Source: Reyranella sp.
Lineage (GTDB): Bacteria > Pseudomonadota > Alphaproteobacteria > Reyranellales > Reyranellaceae
Direction: 5' to 3'
Length of the DNA stretch: 64,000 nucleotides
Assembly (NCBI GenBank): GCA_019750135.1
Contig: JAIEOV010000016.1
Coordinates: 248,001-312,000 of the forward strand
Both the position numbers and the translations under genes were made by a program. Under the pieces are notes generated by a model that saw nothing but the letters and a program-made list of their open reading frames with translations, was not told the DNA's origin and did no database searches. Of this stretch, positions 15,075 to 24,449 are shown piece after piece. Position 1 is the stretch's first letter, and every line of letters begins with the position of its first letter.

Positions 15075-16613
15075 CTAGCTCCCCGCCACGTCCCCCACCA
15101 CGCGCACACGTACCCGCACGGAATTTCCCGGCAAGTAGGCAAGCGGCATGTCCTCGCTTTCGATGGTGCTGAGCGTCTTGCGGTCGGCACCGGCGGCAAC
15201 GGCGCGGTCGTTGGCGATGCCCTGAGCGGCGGCGATGGCGTCGGTGCGGGTCATGTCCTTGAAGATCTGGTCGCACTCGCCCGAGACCTGGGCAATGGCA
15301 GCCCCCACGGCATTGGCGCAGTCGCCGTGCTCGACATGGATCACCCTTGAGACACCCGGCAGCTTGTCAGGAATCAGGAAAGCGCCGCCGCCAACGGCGA
15401 TCAGCGGCACGTCGCGGGCCTCGGTCTTCATGCGGTCGACCGCCTCTTCGGCGAGGCGCGCGGCCTCGGCAAAGACCTTTTGGCAGGTCGCAGCGTCGAG
15501 ATAGGCGACTTTGCTCTTGTCACCGAGCGTCAGAACATCGCTCGCGATGGCGACGTCGGTGGTCGTGAGCTGCTTGCCGCCGAAGGCGATGCCGTCCTTC
15601 AGCAGGCGATAGCCGACCGACACCGGCCCGACCTTGATCGGATCGAGCGTGACGTGGCTGCCGCCACCGAGCCCGATCGATAGCAGGTCGGGCATGCGGA
15701 ACAGGGTGCGCACGCCGCCGACCTTGACCACCGAGTTGGCCTCGCGCGGAAAGCCGTGCTTCAGCTGGCCCACGTCCGTGGTCGTGCCGCCGACATCGAC
15801 CACCATGGCGTCGCTGAGGCCCGACAGGTACGCCGCCCCACGCATGGAGTTGGTGGCGCCCGAGGCGAACGAGTACACTGGCAGGCGCCGCGCCTGGTGC
15901 GCCTCGGCCACCGTGCCGTCGTTCTGGGTGATGAACAGGGGCGCGGCGATGCCGGAATCGGCGATCGCCTTCTCGAAGGCCGCGATCGTGTCGCGCGACA
16001 GGTCGGCGAGGGCCGCGTTCAGCAGGCCGGCATTCTCGCGCTCCAGCAGGCCGATGCGGCCCAAGTCGGATGAGCAGGTGATGACGGCGCCGGGCAGCTC
16101 GGCCGCGACCAGGTCGGCCGCGCGCTTCTCGTGGCTGGGATCGAGCGGCGAGAAGATCGAGGAGATGGCGACCGACCTCAGGCCCCTGGCCTTCATCTCG
16201 CCCGCCGCCTTGATGACGGCCGCCTCGTCGAGCGGCATGAACGGCCGGCCGTCATATTCGTGGCCGCCCTCCACCATCCAGACGCCGCCGCGCACCAGCT
16301 CGGCCAGATCCTCCGGCCAGTCGCAGAACGGCGGCAACGAGGCCGAGGCCGGCATGCCGAGCCGGAGCGCCGCGACCTTGGTCAAGTGCCGGCGCTGGAC
16401 CACGGCGTTGATGAAATGCGTGGTGCCGATCATCACGCCGTCGATCCGCTTGCCTGAAAGCACGCCGGTCGAGCCGAGGCTTTTCAGCGAATCGAGGATG
16501 CCCGTGGTCACGTCCTCGCTGGTCGGCGCCTTCACCGCGCGCACGACCTTGCCTTCCTCGATCAGGACGGCGTCGGTGTTGGTGCCGCCCACGTCAATGC
16601 CAATTCGTCTCAT
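15075..16613 (-). CDS. Hydantoinase/oxoprolinase family protein (HyuA-like N-methylhydantoinase A type)
   Basis: The 512-residue protein belongs to the ASKHA-fold hydantoinase/oxoprolinase group: MRRIGIDVGGTNTDAVLIEE is the phosphate-1 motif, MIGTTHFINAVVQRR and ASGATNSMRGAAYLSG follow, and MVVDVGGTTTDVGQL is the phosphate-2 motif. SIGLGGGSHV and DVPLIAVGGGAFLIP follow later. Members use ATP to open cyclic amides. At about 510 residues it is the short form that occurs with DUF917 proteins. Its start overlaps the stop of the DUF917 gene by 4 bases (ATGA), so a DUF917-DUF917-HyuA operon is likely. Confidence 0.9.
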   Translation of the reverse strand: MRRIGIDVGGTNTDAVLIEEGKVVRAVKAPTSEDVTTGILDSLKSLGSTGVLSGKRIDGVMIGTTHFINAVVQRRHLTKVAALRLGMPASASLPPFCDWPEDLAELVRGGVWMVEGGHEYDGRPFMPLDEAAVIKAAGEMKARGLRSVAISSIFSPLDPSHEKRAADLVAAELPGAVITCSSDLGRIGLLERENAGLLNAALADLSRDTIAAFEKAIADSGIAAPLFITQNDGTVAEAHQARRLPVYSFASGATNSMRGAAYLSGLSDAMVVDVGGTTTDVGQLKHGFPREANSVVKVGGVRTLFRMPDLLSIGLGGGSHVTLDPIKVGPVSVGYRLLKDGIAFGGKQLTTTDVAIASDVLTLGDKSKVAYLDAATCQKVFAEAARLAEEAVDRMKTEARDVPLIAVGGGAFLIPDKLPGVSRVIHVEHGDCANAVGAAIAQVSGECDQIFKDMTRTDAIAAAQGIANDRAVAAGADRKTLSTIESEDMPLAYLPGNSVRVRVRVVGDVAGS

Positions 16614-17653
16614 ACCTCGAACACGCTCCTGAACTCGATGTCATAGCCGAAAGCGCGCGGACCGACATGGTCCAGGCCGCGCGGCGAAAGGAAAACGGCC
16701 GGTGGCGGCAGGGCGATCACCGTGACGCGCTGGCCGTAGCGAACGGTCTCGCTGCCGACCGCCTCGCCCGATACGGAATCGAGCACGCAGATCAGGTCGG
16801 GCGTCATGGCGAGCGGCTTGTCGTCGCGCCAGGCCACGATCCACTCGTTCTGGAAATTGATGGTCATGGCCGAGCCGCGCCAGTCGTCGAGCCCGTCGAG
16901 GCGCAAGACGCCGCGCAGAAAGCCCTCGGTGGCGCGGCGCGCCACATCCATCACTTTGCCCCTGTACAGGAGTTTGCCCCGCTCGACCGACAGGATGGCG
17001 GCGATCGGATCTTCGTGCCTGCGCTGCGCCTCGCGCACGGCCTGTCCGATGGCGATGGCCTTCGTCGTGGTGCCGTGGATACCCCACTTCTTGACCTCGG
17101 CGCCGGTGCGCGGCGGCTGGCAGGTGGCGGCGACCGAGCCGTACTCGACGCAGATCTTGCGGGCCACGCGCTCGGTCCATTTCCAGGTCGGCACCTTGTG
17201 CACGATGCTCTCGAAACCGCGCACGTCGACGGCGGTCAGGGGATAGGGCGTCAGCCCACCGACCGCGACCGAGGTCATCTGCGCCTCGGGATAGGCCCGC
17301 CCCATCGTGTCCGAATCGACCACGGGAAGGCCGAGATGCGCCGCCGCCATGAACGGCCGCACGCCATTGGCGCCGCCGATCTCCATGCTCATCAGCGCGC
17401 GGAAGCGGCGGCCAAGATGGCGCTCCATCGCCGTGACAGCGCGGGCGAGCGTCAGGCTGTCGGTCAGGCGCTCCTGGCCGACCAAAGGCGCCCCCATGTT
17501 GGCCACGGTGCCGACACAGTCGTCGTCGGCAAGGTCGGCCGAGTCCATGAGCTGCACGCGATGGCCGTCGCGATAGAGCGCGCGCATGTTGAGCAGTGGC
17601 AGGTAGGGATTGCCGCCGCCGCCCGTCCCCAGCACCCAGGCGCCGACGGCCAA
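16610..17653 (-). CDS. DUF917 family protein, copy 2, with a broken 5' end
   Basis: The 347-residue frame starting at a TTG (17653) is close to the neighbouring paralogue along its whole length: AVGAWVLGTGGGGNPYL, ANMGAPLVGQERL, MSMEIGGANGVRP, WKWTERVARKICVEYGS and NFQNEWIVAWRDDKPL. The first 13 codons expected from the paralogue lie upstream. A GTG at 17690 overlaps the previous stop as GTGA and reads VKLRELSL, then a two-base deficit near 17666 shifts the frame before DIEALAVGAWVLG. Either the gene starts weakly at TTG or it is frameshifted. DUF917 proteins accompany hydantoinase-like enzymes; the reaction is unknown. Confidence 0.82.
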   Translation of the reverse strand: MAVGAWVLGTGGGGNPYLPLLNMRALYRDGHRVQLMDSADLADDDCVGTVANMGAPLVGQERLTDSLTLARAVTAMERHLGRRFRALMSMEIGGANGVRPFMAAAHLGLPVVDSDTMGRAYPEAQMTSVAVGGLTPYPLTAVDVRGFESIVHKVPTWKWTERVARKICVEYGSVAATCQPPRTGAEVKKWGIHGTTTKAIAIGQAVREAQRRHEDPIAAILSVERGKLLYRGKVMDVARRATEGFLRGVLRLDGLDDWRGSAMTINFQNEWIVAWRDDKPLAMTPDLICVLDSVSGEAVGSETVRYGQRVTVIALPPPAVFLSPRGLDHVGPRAFGYDIEFRSVFEV

Positions 17654-17686
17654 TGCTTCGATGTCGTAGCGAGAGTTCCCGCAGCT

Positions 17687-18766
17687 TCACGCGAATACGC
17701 TCTTGAAGTCGATGTCGTAACCGAAAGCGCGCGGCCCGACATGGGCCAGGCCCTTCTCCGAGAGGAAGACCGTCGGCGGCGGCAGGGCGATCACGGTGAC
17801 TCGCTGGCCGTAGCGGATGGTCTCGGTGCCGACCGCCTCGCCCGACACCGAATCGAGCACGCAGATCAGGTCGGGCGACATGGCGATCGGCTTGCCGTCG
17901 AGCCAGGCCACGATCCATTCGTTCTGGAAGTTGATCTCCAGCGTCGCACCCTTGTGCTCGTCCATGCCGTCGAGCCGCGTCTTGCCGCGCAGGAACCCTT
18001 CCGTGGCGCGACGTTCGACGTCGGCGACCTTGCCGCGATAGAGGATCCTGCCCGGCTCGACGCCGAGGATGGCGGCGATGGGATCCTCGTGCTTGCGCTG
18101 GGCCTCGCGCACGGCGTGACCGATGGCGATGGCCTTGGTCGTGGTGCCGTGGATGCCCCACTTCTTGACCTCGGCGCCGGTGCGCGGCGCCTTGCAGGTC
18201 GAGGCGATCGAGCCGTACTCGACGCAGATTTTGCGGCTGACGCGCTCCATCCACTTCCAGGTCGGTACCGAGTCGACCACCGATTCCAGGCCGCGCACGT
18301 CGACGGAAGTGAGCGGACAGGGCTTCAGGTCGCCGACCGCGACGGACGTCATCTGCGCCTCGGGATAGGCCCGGCCCATCATGTCGGAATCGATCACCGG
18401 GCGCTTGAGATGCGCCGCCGCCATCAAGGGCTGGATGGAATTCCCGCCACCGATCTCGAGCGACATGATCCCGCGGAACTTCCGGCCGGTATGCTCCTCC
18501 ATCAGCGCCACGGCGCGGGCGATGGTGCGGCTATCGGTCAAACGCTCCTGCCCGACCAGCGGCGCGCCCATGTTCGACACGGCGGCGATCCAGTCATCGT
18601 CGGCAAGCTCGTCGGACGACATGAGCTGCACGCGAAACCCCTCCATGTAGAGGGCGCGCATGTTCAGAAGCCCGAGATAGGGACTGCCCCCGCCCCCGGT
18701 GCCGAGCACCCAGGCGCCGACGGCCAGCGATTCGATGTCATCCAGTGTGATGTCGCGTAGCGGCAT
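17687..18766 (-). CDS. DUF917 family protein, copy 1
   Basis: The 359-residue protein starts MPLRDITLDDIESLAVGAWV and carries the glycine-rich segment GTGGGGSPYLG, then SNMGAPLVGQERL, IMSLEIGGGNSIQPL, DSDMMGRAYPEAQM and KKWGIHGTTTKAIAIGHAVREAQ. It is a tandem paralogue of the following gene, overlapping it by 4 bases (GTGA), and lies upstream of a HyuA-like gene. The set probably acts together on a cyclic amide or related compound, but DUF917 has no assigned chemistry that I know. A longer frame to 18922 is not supported. Confidence 0.88.
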   Translation of the reverse strand: MPLRDITLDDIESLAVGAWVLGTGGGGSPYLGLLNMRALYMEGFRVQLMSSDELADDDWIAAVSNMGAPLVGQERLTDSRTIARAVALMEEHTGRKFRGIMSLEIGGGNSIQPLMAAAHLKRPVIDSDMMGRAYPEAQMTSVAVGDLKPCPLTSVDVRGLESVVDSVPTWKWMERVSRKICVEYGSIASTCKAPRTGAEVKKWGIHGTTTKAIAIGHAVREAQRKHEDPIAAILGVEPGRILYRGKVADVERRATEGFLRGKTRLDGMDEHKGATLEINFQNEWIVAWLDGKPIAMSPDLICVLDSVSGEAVGTETIRYGQRVTVIALPPPTVFLSEKGLAHVGPRAFGYDIDFKSVFA

Positions 18767-18848
18767 TGCGTTGCCAATTCTCCCAACGGCTTCTATGTAG
18801 CGGCCTGCTTCATTGCTGACAAAGCAGTAACCAAGGAGATACCGAGCA

Positions 18849-19415
18849 ATGTCCGAGCCAATCAAACTGGTCGCCTTCTGCGGCAGCCTGCGCAAGGCAT
18901 CGTTCAACCGCCTCGCTCTCAACGCCTTCGTCGAACGACTTCCGGCCGGTGTGACGTCGCAGACGATCGAGATCGATTGGCCGCTCTACAATGCCGACGT
19001 CCAGGCACAGGGCTTCCCGGCGCCGGTGCAGGCGGCACAGCAGGCGATGCTCGCGGCGGACGGCATCGTCCTGGTCTCGCCGGAATACAACTACGGCCCG
19101 TCGGGCGTGCTGAAGAACGCCATCGACTGGCTGTCGCGCATGACGCCGCAGCCCTTCGCCGCCAAGCCCATCGCGATCTTCGGCGCGGCGGGTGGCGCAC
19201 TGGGCTCGGCGCGCGCGCAGTACCAGCTGCGCCAGATCCTCGTCTTCCTCGACGGCCGCCCGGTCAACAAGCCCGAGGTCATGATTGCCCAGGCGCAGAA
19301 CCGCTTCGCCGACGGCAAGCTGACCGATGAGGTCGCGGGCAAGCTTCTGGCGGATCTCGGCGCGTCGCTGGCGCTCGCCGTCCGCCAAGCCAGGGTAGCG
19401 GCCAACGTGAAGTAA
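18849..19415 (+). CDS. NAD(P)H-dependent FMN reductase
   Basis: The 188-residue protein is a flavodoxin-like quinone/FMN reductase. The phosphate loop is LVAFCGSLRKASFNRL, and the isoalloxazine region is GIVLVSPEYNYGPSGVLKNAIDWLSR. AIFGAAGGALGSARAQYQLRQIL is the typical last part. Enzymes of this group reduce FMN, quinones, azo dyes or chromate with NAD(P)H. It is divergent from the DUF917 operon and could supply reduced flavin to a monooxygenase, but no partner is adjacent on the same strand. Confidence 0.92.
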   Translation: MSEPIKLVAFCGSLRKASFNRLALNAFVERLPAGVTSQTIEIDWPLYNADVQAQGFPAPVQAAQQAMLAADGIVLVSPEYNYGPSGVLKNAIDWLSRMTPQPFAAKPIAIFGAAGGALGSARAQYQLRQILVFLDGRPVNKPEVMIAQAQNRFADGKLTDEVAGKLLADLGASLALAVRQARVAANVK

Positions 19416-19438
19416 ATCGTCTTGCCAGAGCGCGGCCC

Positions 19439-19483
19439 CCTGCCTTCGCCGAAGCGAAGCCGCTTCGGCTTCGCGCAGGCAGG
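19439..19483. repeat. 45-bp palindromic element, copy 1
   Basis: The segment starts CCTGCCTTCGCCGAAGCGAA and ends CTTCGCGCAGGCAGG. It is an imperfect palindrome and is the exact reverse complement of 57032-57076, where it sits inside a larger repeat. This is a dispersed palindromic unit of REP type. Confidence 0.8.
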
Positions 19484-19503
19484 TCCAGGTCCGCTCATGC
19501 TCG

Positions 19504-19566
19504 TCCGGACCGCCGGCCTCCGGCCGGCTCATGATCATGATGCCGGTCAGAGGCCGGCGGTCCGGA
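19504..19566. repeat. Long palindrome with TCCGGACCGC arms
   Basis: Arms TCCGGACCGCCGGCCTC and its near-complement ending GGCGGTCCGGA enclose a CATGATCATGATG core. It lies between the convergent FMN reductase and FAD monooxygenase genes. A related palindrome with the same arm ends is at 21498-21580, and a palindrome with the same CATGATCATGA core is at 63278-63336. A third arm pair (GAGCGGGCCAGAGGCCCGCGCTC) follows at about 19580-19602. Confidence 0.7.
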
Positions 19567-19606
19567 AGAGGAAGAGCATGAGCGGGCCAGAGGCCCGCGC
19601 TCCCGG

Positions 19607-20791
19607 TCAGGCCGCCTTTGTGTTCACATGCTCGGGCTGCACGCCCATGCCGAGCAGGCGGGCGGGGATGCGGCGCAGCAGGGGCACGGCGTTCAACAGG
19701 CGCACCGGCCAGGGCGGCCGCAGCGGCCGCGTCCCGGCGAGCGTCGGTGCGATCATCCGGTTCTGCAGGAACAGCTGCATCGCCTGGGTGGCGCGCATCG
19801 GCCAGCGGCGGCGCTCCTGCACGGCCTGCAGATCGGAGTCCTTGAGGCGGCCCTCCTTGAGGGGGCCAACCAGCATGTTGGCAGCGGCGACGGCGTCCTG
19901 CACGGCGATGTTCACGCCCACGCCGCCCAGCGGCGACATGGTGTGGGCGGCATCGCCGATGCAGAGCAGGCCGGGCTTCCACCACGTCTCCAGCCGGTCG
20001 ACGCCGACGGTGAGCAGCTTCAGGTCGTCGACGCTGCGGAGCTCGCCCATGCGGTCGGCGAGGAACGGCATCAGGCTCGCGATGCGCTGGCGGAACGCCT
20101 CGATGCCGGCGGCCTTCAGCGTCTCGGCCGAGCCTTTCGCGATGACATAGGCGCACTGCCAATAGTCACCGCGGTTGAGCATCACCAGGATGCTGCCGCG
20201 ATCGAAACGGCCCATGGTCTCGGCCGTATCGCCCGATTTGTGGCTGATGCGGAACCACAGCACATCCATGGGCGCGCCGAGCACCATCGGCGTGAAGCCT
20301 GCGCTCTCGCGCACCGTCGAATGCCGGCCGTCGGCGCCGACCACCAGATCGGCGCGGATTTCCTGCGCCTGGCCGCCGACCGTGGCGCGAACACCCACGA
20401 CGCGGCCGCCGTCTTCGATCAGGCCAGTCGCCTCTGCATTCATCAGGACGGTGAACGCCGGATAGCGCTTGCCCTGTGCGGCCAGGAAATCGAGGAAGTC
20501 CCACTGCGGCATCATGGCGATGAACGGCGCGCGGACCGGCAGATGGGAGAGATCCGCCATCATCACCCGCTCCTCGCCGAACTGGCCGGTGAAGCGCGAT
20601 ATTCTCTGGTGCGGCAGCTTCAGGAACTCGTCGAGCAGGGCGAGCTCGTCCATCACATTCAAGGTCGAGGGATGCACGGTGTCGCCGCGGAAGTCGCGCA
20701 GGAAGTCGCCGTGCTTCTCCAGCACCACTGCCTTCACATCGGAGCGCGCCAACAGGAAGCCCAGCATCATGCCCGCCGGGCCGCCGCCCAC
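19607..20791 (-). CDS. FAD-dependent aromatic-hydroxylase-type monooxygenase
   Basis: The 394-residue frame from GTG 20791 has the class A flavin monooxygenase motifs: VGGGPAGMMLGFLLA (dinucleotide-binding GxGxxG), VVGADGRHSTVRE (DG motif) and LCIGDAAHTMSPLGGVGVNIAVQDA (GD motif). HPSTLNVMDELALLDEFL places it in the FAD-binding domain 3 family. The first beta strand (TTQCCI) lies upstream of the GTG with no ATG, GTG or TTG; a CTG at 20815 would restore it and overlaps the AroM stop as CTGA. It is the last gene of the ABC-AroM operon. The substrate is unknown. Confidence 0.9.
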   Translation of the reverse strand: MGGGPAGMMLGFLLARSDVKAVVLEKHGDFLRDFRGDTVHPSTLNVMDELALLDEFLKLPHQRISRFTGQFGEERVMMADLSHLPVRAPFIAMMPQWDFLDFLAAQGKRYPAFTVLMNAEATGLIEDGGRVVGVRATVGGQAQEIRADLVVGADGRHSTVRESAGFTPMVLGAPMDVLWFRISHKSGDTAETMGRFDRGSILVMLNRGDYWQCAYVIAKGSAETLKAAGIEAFRQRIASLMPFLADRMGELRSVDDLKLLTVGVDRLETWWKPGLLCIGDAAHTMSPLGGVGVNIAVQDAVAAANMLVGPLKEGRLKDSDLQAVQERRRWPMRATQAMQLFLQNRMIAPTLAGTRPLRPPWPVRLLNAVPLLRRIPARLLGMGVQPEHVNTKAA

Positions 20792-20811
20792 GATGCAGCA
20801 CTGGGTCGTGA

Positions 20812-21483
20812 TCAGTCGAGCATCTCCCGCAGCACGCGGCCCGTCGCGGTGATCGCCAGCAACGCCGGCACGCCGAGCGGGCCCTTGATCCAGTCTTTGG
20901 TGGTCGGCGTGTAGCTCATGCAGTCCATGGCCACGAGGTCAGGCTTCTTCGCGGCCAGCCGCTGCGCCACGGCTGCCGCCTCGCCCTGGCCGGCGCTGGG
21001 CGCCAGCGCCTCGACCACGATCTCGAGCCCCGGCCGCGCCCATTTCGAGGTAAGCTTCTCGCCTTGCTCGGCGAGCGGGATCAGCAGGCCCAGCCTGCCG
21101 CGCGGTAGCAGGCCCGTGGCGAGGCCGTTCAGCACGCGCGAGGGGAACAGCACGTTCTCATCGCCCGACATGGGCGGGAACTCGCCGGTGCAAGCATAGA
21201 CCAGTACGTCGCAGCCATCGGCCCGCAGCTTGTCGAGCGCGGCCGGCGAGCGAGCGATGACCGCCTTCTTGGAGATCTTCACGTCGCGGCCGCCGCGCAG
21301 GCGCGTGTAGAGCGTGTCGCCGCCGTTCTCGGGCTGAAGTTTGTCGACTTCGGCGTCAGACAGGCCGTCGAGCGCGCCGCGCAGGATGACCTTCGTGCCG
21401 GCAGGAGCATGAGCGGCGAACAGGGCTGCGATGTCATCGCGGGGCGCCTGACCGATAGTAACGATGCCGAGTGTTCTGGACAT
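20812..21483 (-). CDS. AroM family protein
   Basis: The 223-residue protein matches AroM, a family named from the enterobacterial aro region but without a known reaction. Visible marks are MSRTLGIVTIGQAPRDDIAA, ILRGALDGLSDAEVDKLQP, DVLVYACTGEFPPM, GLLIPLAEQ and LVAMDCMSYTPTTKDWI. The pattern of a Cys/Thr pair in ACTGE and AMDCMSYT resembles the Asp/Glu racemase fold. It lies between an ABC transporter and an FAD monooxygenase on the same strand, so it may act on the imported compound. ATG at 21483 is chosen; the frame upstream of it runs through a palindromic repeat. Confidence 0.87.
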   Translation of the reverse strand: MSRTLGIVTIGQAPRDDIAALFAAHAPAGTKVILRGALDGLSDAEVDKLQPENGGDTLYTRLRGGRDVKISKKAVIARSPAALDKLRADGCDVLVYACTGEFPPMSGDENVLFPSRVLNGLATGLLPRGRLGLLIPLAEQGEKLTSKWARPGLEIVVEALAPSAGQGEAAAVAQRLAAKKPDLVAMDCMSYTPTTKDWIKGPLGVPALLAITATGRVLREMLD

Positions 21484-21497
21484 GCCGGGATCATACT

Positions 21498-21580
21498 CTT
21501 CCGGACCGCGCGCGTCCCGCGCGCTCATGAGGTGCGCGAGGAAGGTCGCGTCAGATGCGACCCAGCGCGCGGTCCGGAAG
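21498..21580. repeat. Palindrome with CTTCCGGACCGCGCG arms
   Basis: Arms at 21498-21512 and 21566-21580 are perfect complements and enclose smaller hairpins and a CTCATGA core. The element lies between the ABC ATPase stop and the AroM start. It may attenuate the operon or stabilise the upstream mRNA. It is related to the palindrome at 19504-19566. Confidence 0.7.
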
Positions 21581-21581
21581 A

Positions 21582-22505
<924 letters not shown>

Positions 22506-22562
22506 ACGGCCGTCGAAGGTCTTCGTGACGTTGTCGAGCTTGATGGTGGCGGAGGTCAGCGA

Positions 22563-23600
22563 TCAGCCCTTCAAGATCTTCGTCACGCGCGCGTCGATGT
22601 CTTCCTTGCGCGCGTTGTACCACTTCCAGTCGGGCTGGATCAGCGTCGCCACCTTGGCCTCGGTGGTGAGCAGCTTCTCGTCATACTTGGCGTCGAGCTT
22701 CACCTTCTTGTTGGCCGGCGAGTACCACACGCCTTCGGCCAGAAGCTTCTGCGTCTCGGGCCGCAGCATGTAGTCGATGTAGGCGAAGGCCAGTTCCTTC
22801 ACCTTCGAGCCCGGCGTCACGTTCAGCACCTGCTCGAGCGCCATCACGCCTTCGGACGGGCTGGCGAAGTCGACCGGCTGGTTCTGGCCCTCGTAGCGAT
22901 AGACGCCGGAATCGTGGATGACGCCCATCGAGACCTCGCCCGACAGCAGCATCTTTTCCATCTGGCCGGTGAAGTCGACGAGCTTGATCGGCTTCAGCTG
23001 CTCCAGTGCCTTGTAGGCGGCGTCGAGGTCCTGCAGGCCCTTGCCGTAGATCTTGCCCAGCATCATGAGATGGCACTGGCCGAGGCTGTTCACCGGGATG
23101 ATGTAGCTGCCGCGCGCGCCGGCGAGCTTGGGATCGGCGAGGTCCTTCCACGAGGTCGGCTTGGTGAGGCCCTTGTCGGTGCGGAAGCCGAGCCCGATGG
23201 CGCTGGTGAAGATCGCCACGCCGACGATCTTGTCGCTCACCGCCCAGGGATAGACGTCGGCGACGTTGGGCGCCTCTTTCGCGGTGATCTTGTCCATCAC
23301 CAAGCCCTCGGTGAAGCAGTTCCACTGCTCGTTCGAGTTGGTGTGCAGCACGTCGTAGAGCGGATCGTTCTTGGGGCTGGCCTGCAGCTTGGGCACATAG
23401 GGGAAGGCCTGGTCGGCCTGCACCGTGCATTTGAACTCCTTCTCGAAGGCGGGCAGGACCGTGGCCTTCATGATCTCGCCCCACTTGCCGCCCCAGGTCG
23501 TGATCTTGAGCGTCTTGGCCTGGGCGCGAAGGATCGACGGCGCGCCAAGCGTTGCCGCCGCGACGGCACTGGTCCCGAGCAATGTACGACGTGAAATCAT
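22563..23600 (-). CDS. ABC transporter extracellular substrate-binding protein (PotD-like)
   Basis: The 345-residue protein starts MISRRTLLGTSAVAAATLGA, a twin-arginine-type signal with cleavage near residue 28 (LRAQA). The mature part reads LKITTWGGKWGEIMKATVLPAFEKE and GVAIFTSAIGLGFRTD, then SYIIPVNSLGQCHLMMLGKIYG and QNQPVDFASPSEGVMALEQ, the pattern of extracellular solute-binding protein family 1/13 for polyamines and similar cations. GGGGG precedes the ATG. It delivers its ligand to the permease pair encoded upstream. Confidence 0.9.
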   Translation of the reverse strand: MISRRTLLGTSAVAAATLGAPSILRAQAKTLKITTWGGKWGEIMKATVLPAFEKEFKCTVQADQAFPYVPKLQASPKNDPLYDVLHTNSNEQWNCFTEGLVMDKITAKEAPNVADVYPWAVSDKIVGVAIFTSAIGLGFRTDKGLTKPTSWKDLADPKLAGARGSYIIPVNSLGQCHLMMLGKIYGKGLQDLDAAYKALEQLKPIKLVDFTGQMEKMLLSGEVSMGVIHDSGVYRYEGQNQPVDFASPSEGVMALEQVLNVTPGSKVKELAFAYIDYMLRPETQKLLAEGVWYSPANKKVKLDAKYDEKLLTTEAKVATLIQPDWKWYNARKEDIDARVTKILKG

Positions 23601-23621
23601 GGTGACCCCCTCTGTTCCCAC

Positions 23622-24449
23622 TTACAGCTTAACGTAGGCTTTCAAGCCGATCAGCCTTTCCAGCACCAGCACGACCGACAAAGCCAGCAAAATCGAGACC
23701 ATCGAGGCCGCGGCAATGGCGCCGTCGAGGTCGAATTTCATGTAGTTGAACAGCACCACCGGCAGGGTCTCGCCCTTGGGCACCACCAGGAACAGCGACA
23801 CCGGGAACTGGTCGAACGACACGATGAAGGCGAACACGCCGCCCGCGAACACGCCCGGCCGGATCAGCGGCAAGGTCACCTCGAAGAACACCCGCGTGGG
23901 ACTGGCCCCCAGCACGGCCGCGGCCTCCTCGATGCGCCGATCGAAATTATGCAGCACGGCCAGGGTCGTCCGAATGACGTAAGGCACGGACACCAGCGTG
24001 TGCGCCATGATCAGGCCCCATACCGGCCGGCCGATGCCGGCCAGCAGGTAGGACTGGAACAAGGCCAGGCCGGTCAGGATGGCGGGCAGCATCAGCGGCG
24101 ACATGAAGAACGCCGTCAGGAACGACCGTCCCGGCAGGTTGCCGCGCGCCAACGCCAATGCGCAGGCACCGCCGATCACGATCGACAGGACCAGCACGCA
24201 GCCCGCGATCCACAGCGACAGCCACAGCGCGTTGGTGAACTCGGGCGTGCGGAAGAACTTCTCGAACCAGCGCAGGCTGACGCCGACCGGAGGGAAGGAG
24301 ATGTAGGGCGTCGGGTTGAGCGCAAACACCAGCACGATGGCGATCGGGGCCAGCAGGAAGGTGAGCAGCAGCCCATTCAGCGTGAGATAGGCGGCGCGAC
24401 CGGCATCGAACGGTTGCTTGTTGCGAAGGATTTGTGAAGGGGGGCTCAT
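23622..24449 (-). CDS. ABC transporter permease (PotC-like)
   Basis: The 275-residue membrane protein has about six segments, starting LTLNGLLLTFLLAPIAIVLVFAL, and the EAA loop EEAAAVLGASPTRVFFEVTLPLIRPG that contacts the ATPase. ISFPPVGVSLRWFEKFF is typical of the second permease in polyamine-type systems. It overlaps the upstream permease by 4 bases (ATGA) and lies 21 bases before the binding-protein gene, so the whole set is one operon. Confidence 0.92.
   Translation of the reverse strand: MSPPSQILRNKQPFDAGRAAYLTLNGLLLTFLLAPIAIVLVFALNPTPYISFPPVGVSLRWFEKFFRTPEFTNALWLSLWIAGCVLVLSIVIGGACALALARGNLPGRSFLTAFFMSPLMLPAILTGLALFQSYLLAGIGRPVWGLIMAHTLVSVPYVIRTTLAVLHNFDRRIEEAAAVLGASPTRVFFEVTLPLIRPGVFAGGVFAFIVSFDQFPVSLFLVVPKGETLPVVLFNYMKFDLDGAIAAASMVSILLALSVVLVLERLIGLKAYVKL

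Noticed and set aside
16667..18760. Plus-strand open frame of 697 codons
   Set aside because: It is antisense to the two DUF917 genes, and its internal repetition simply mirrors the paralogues.
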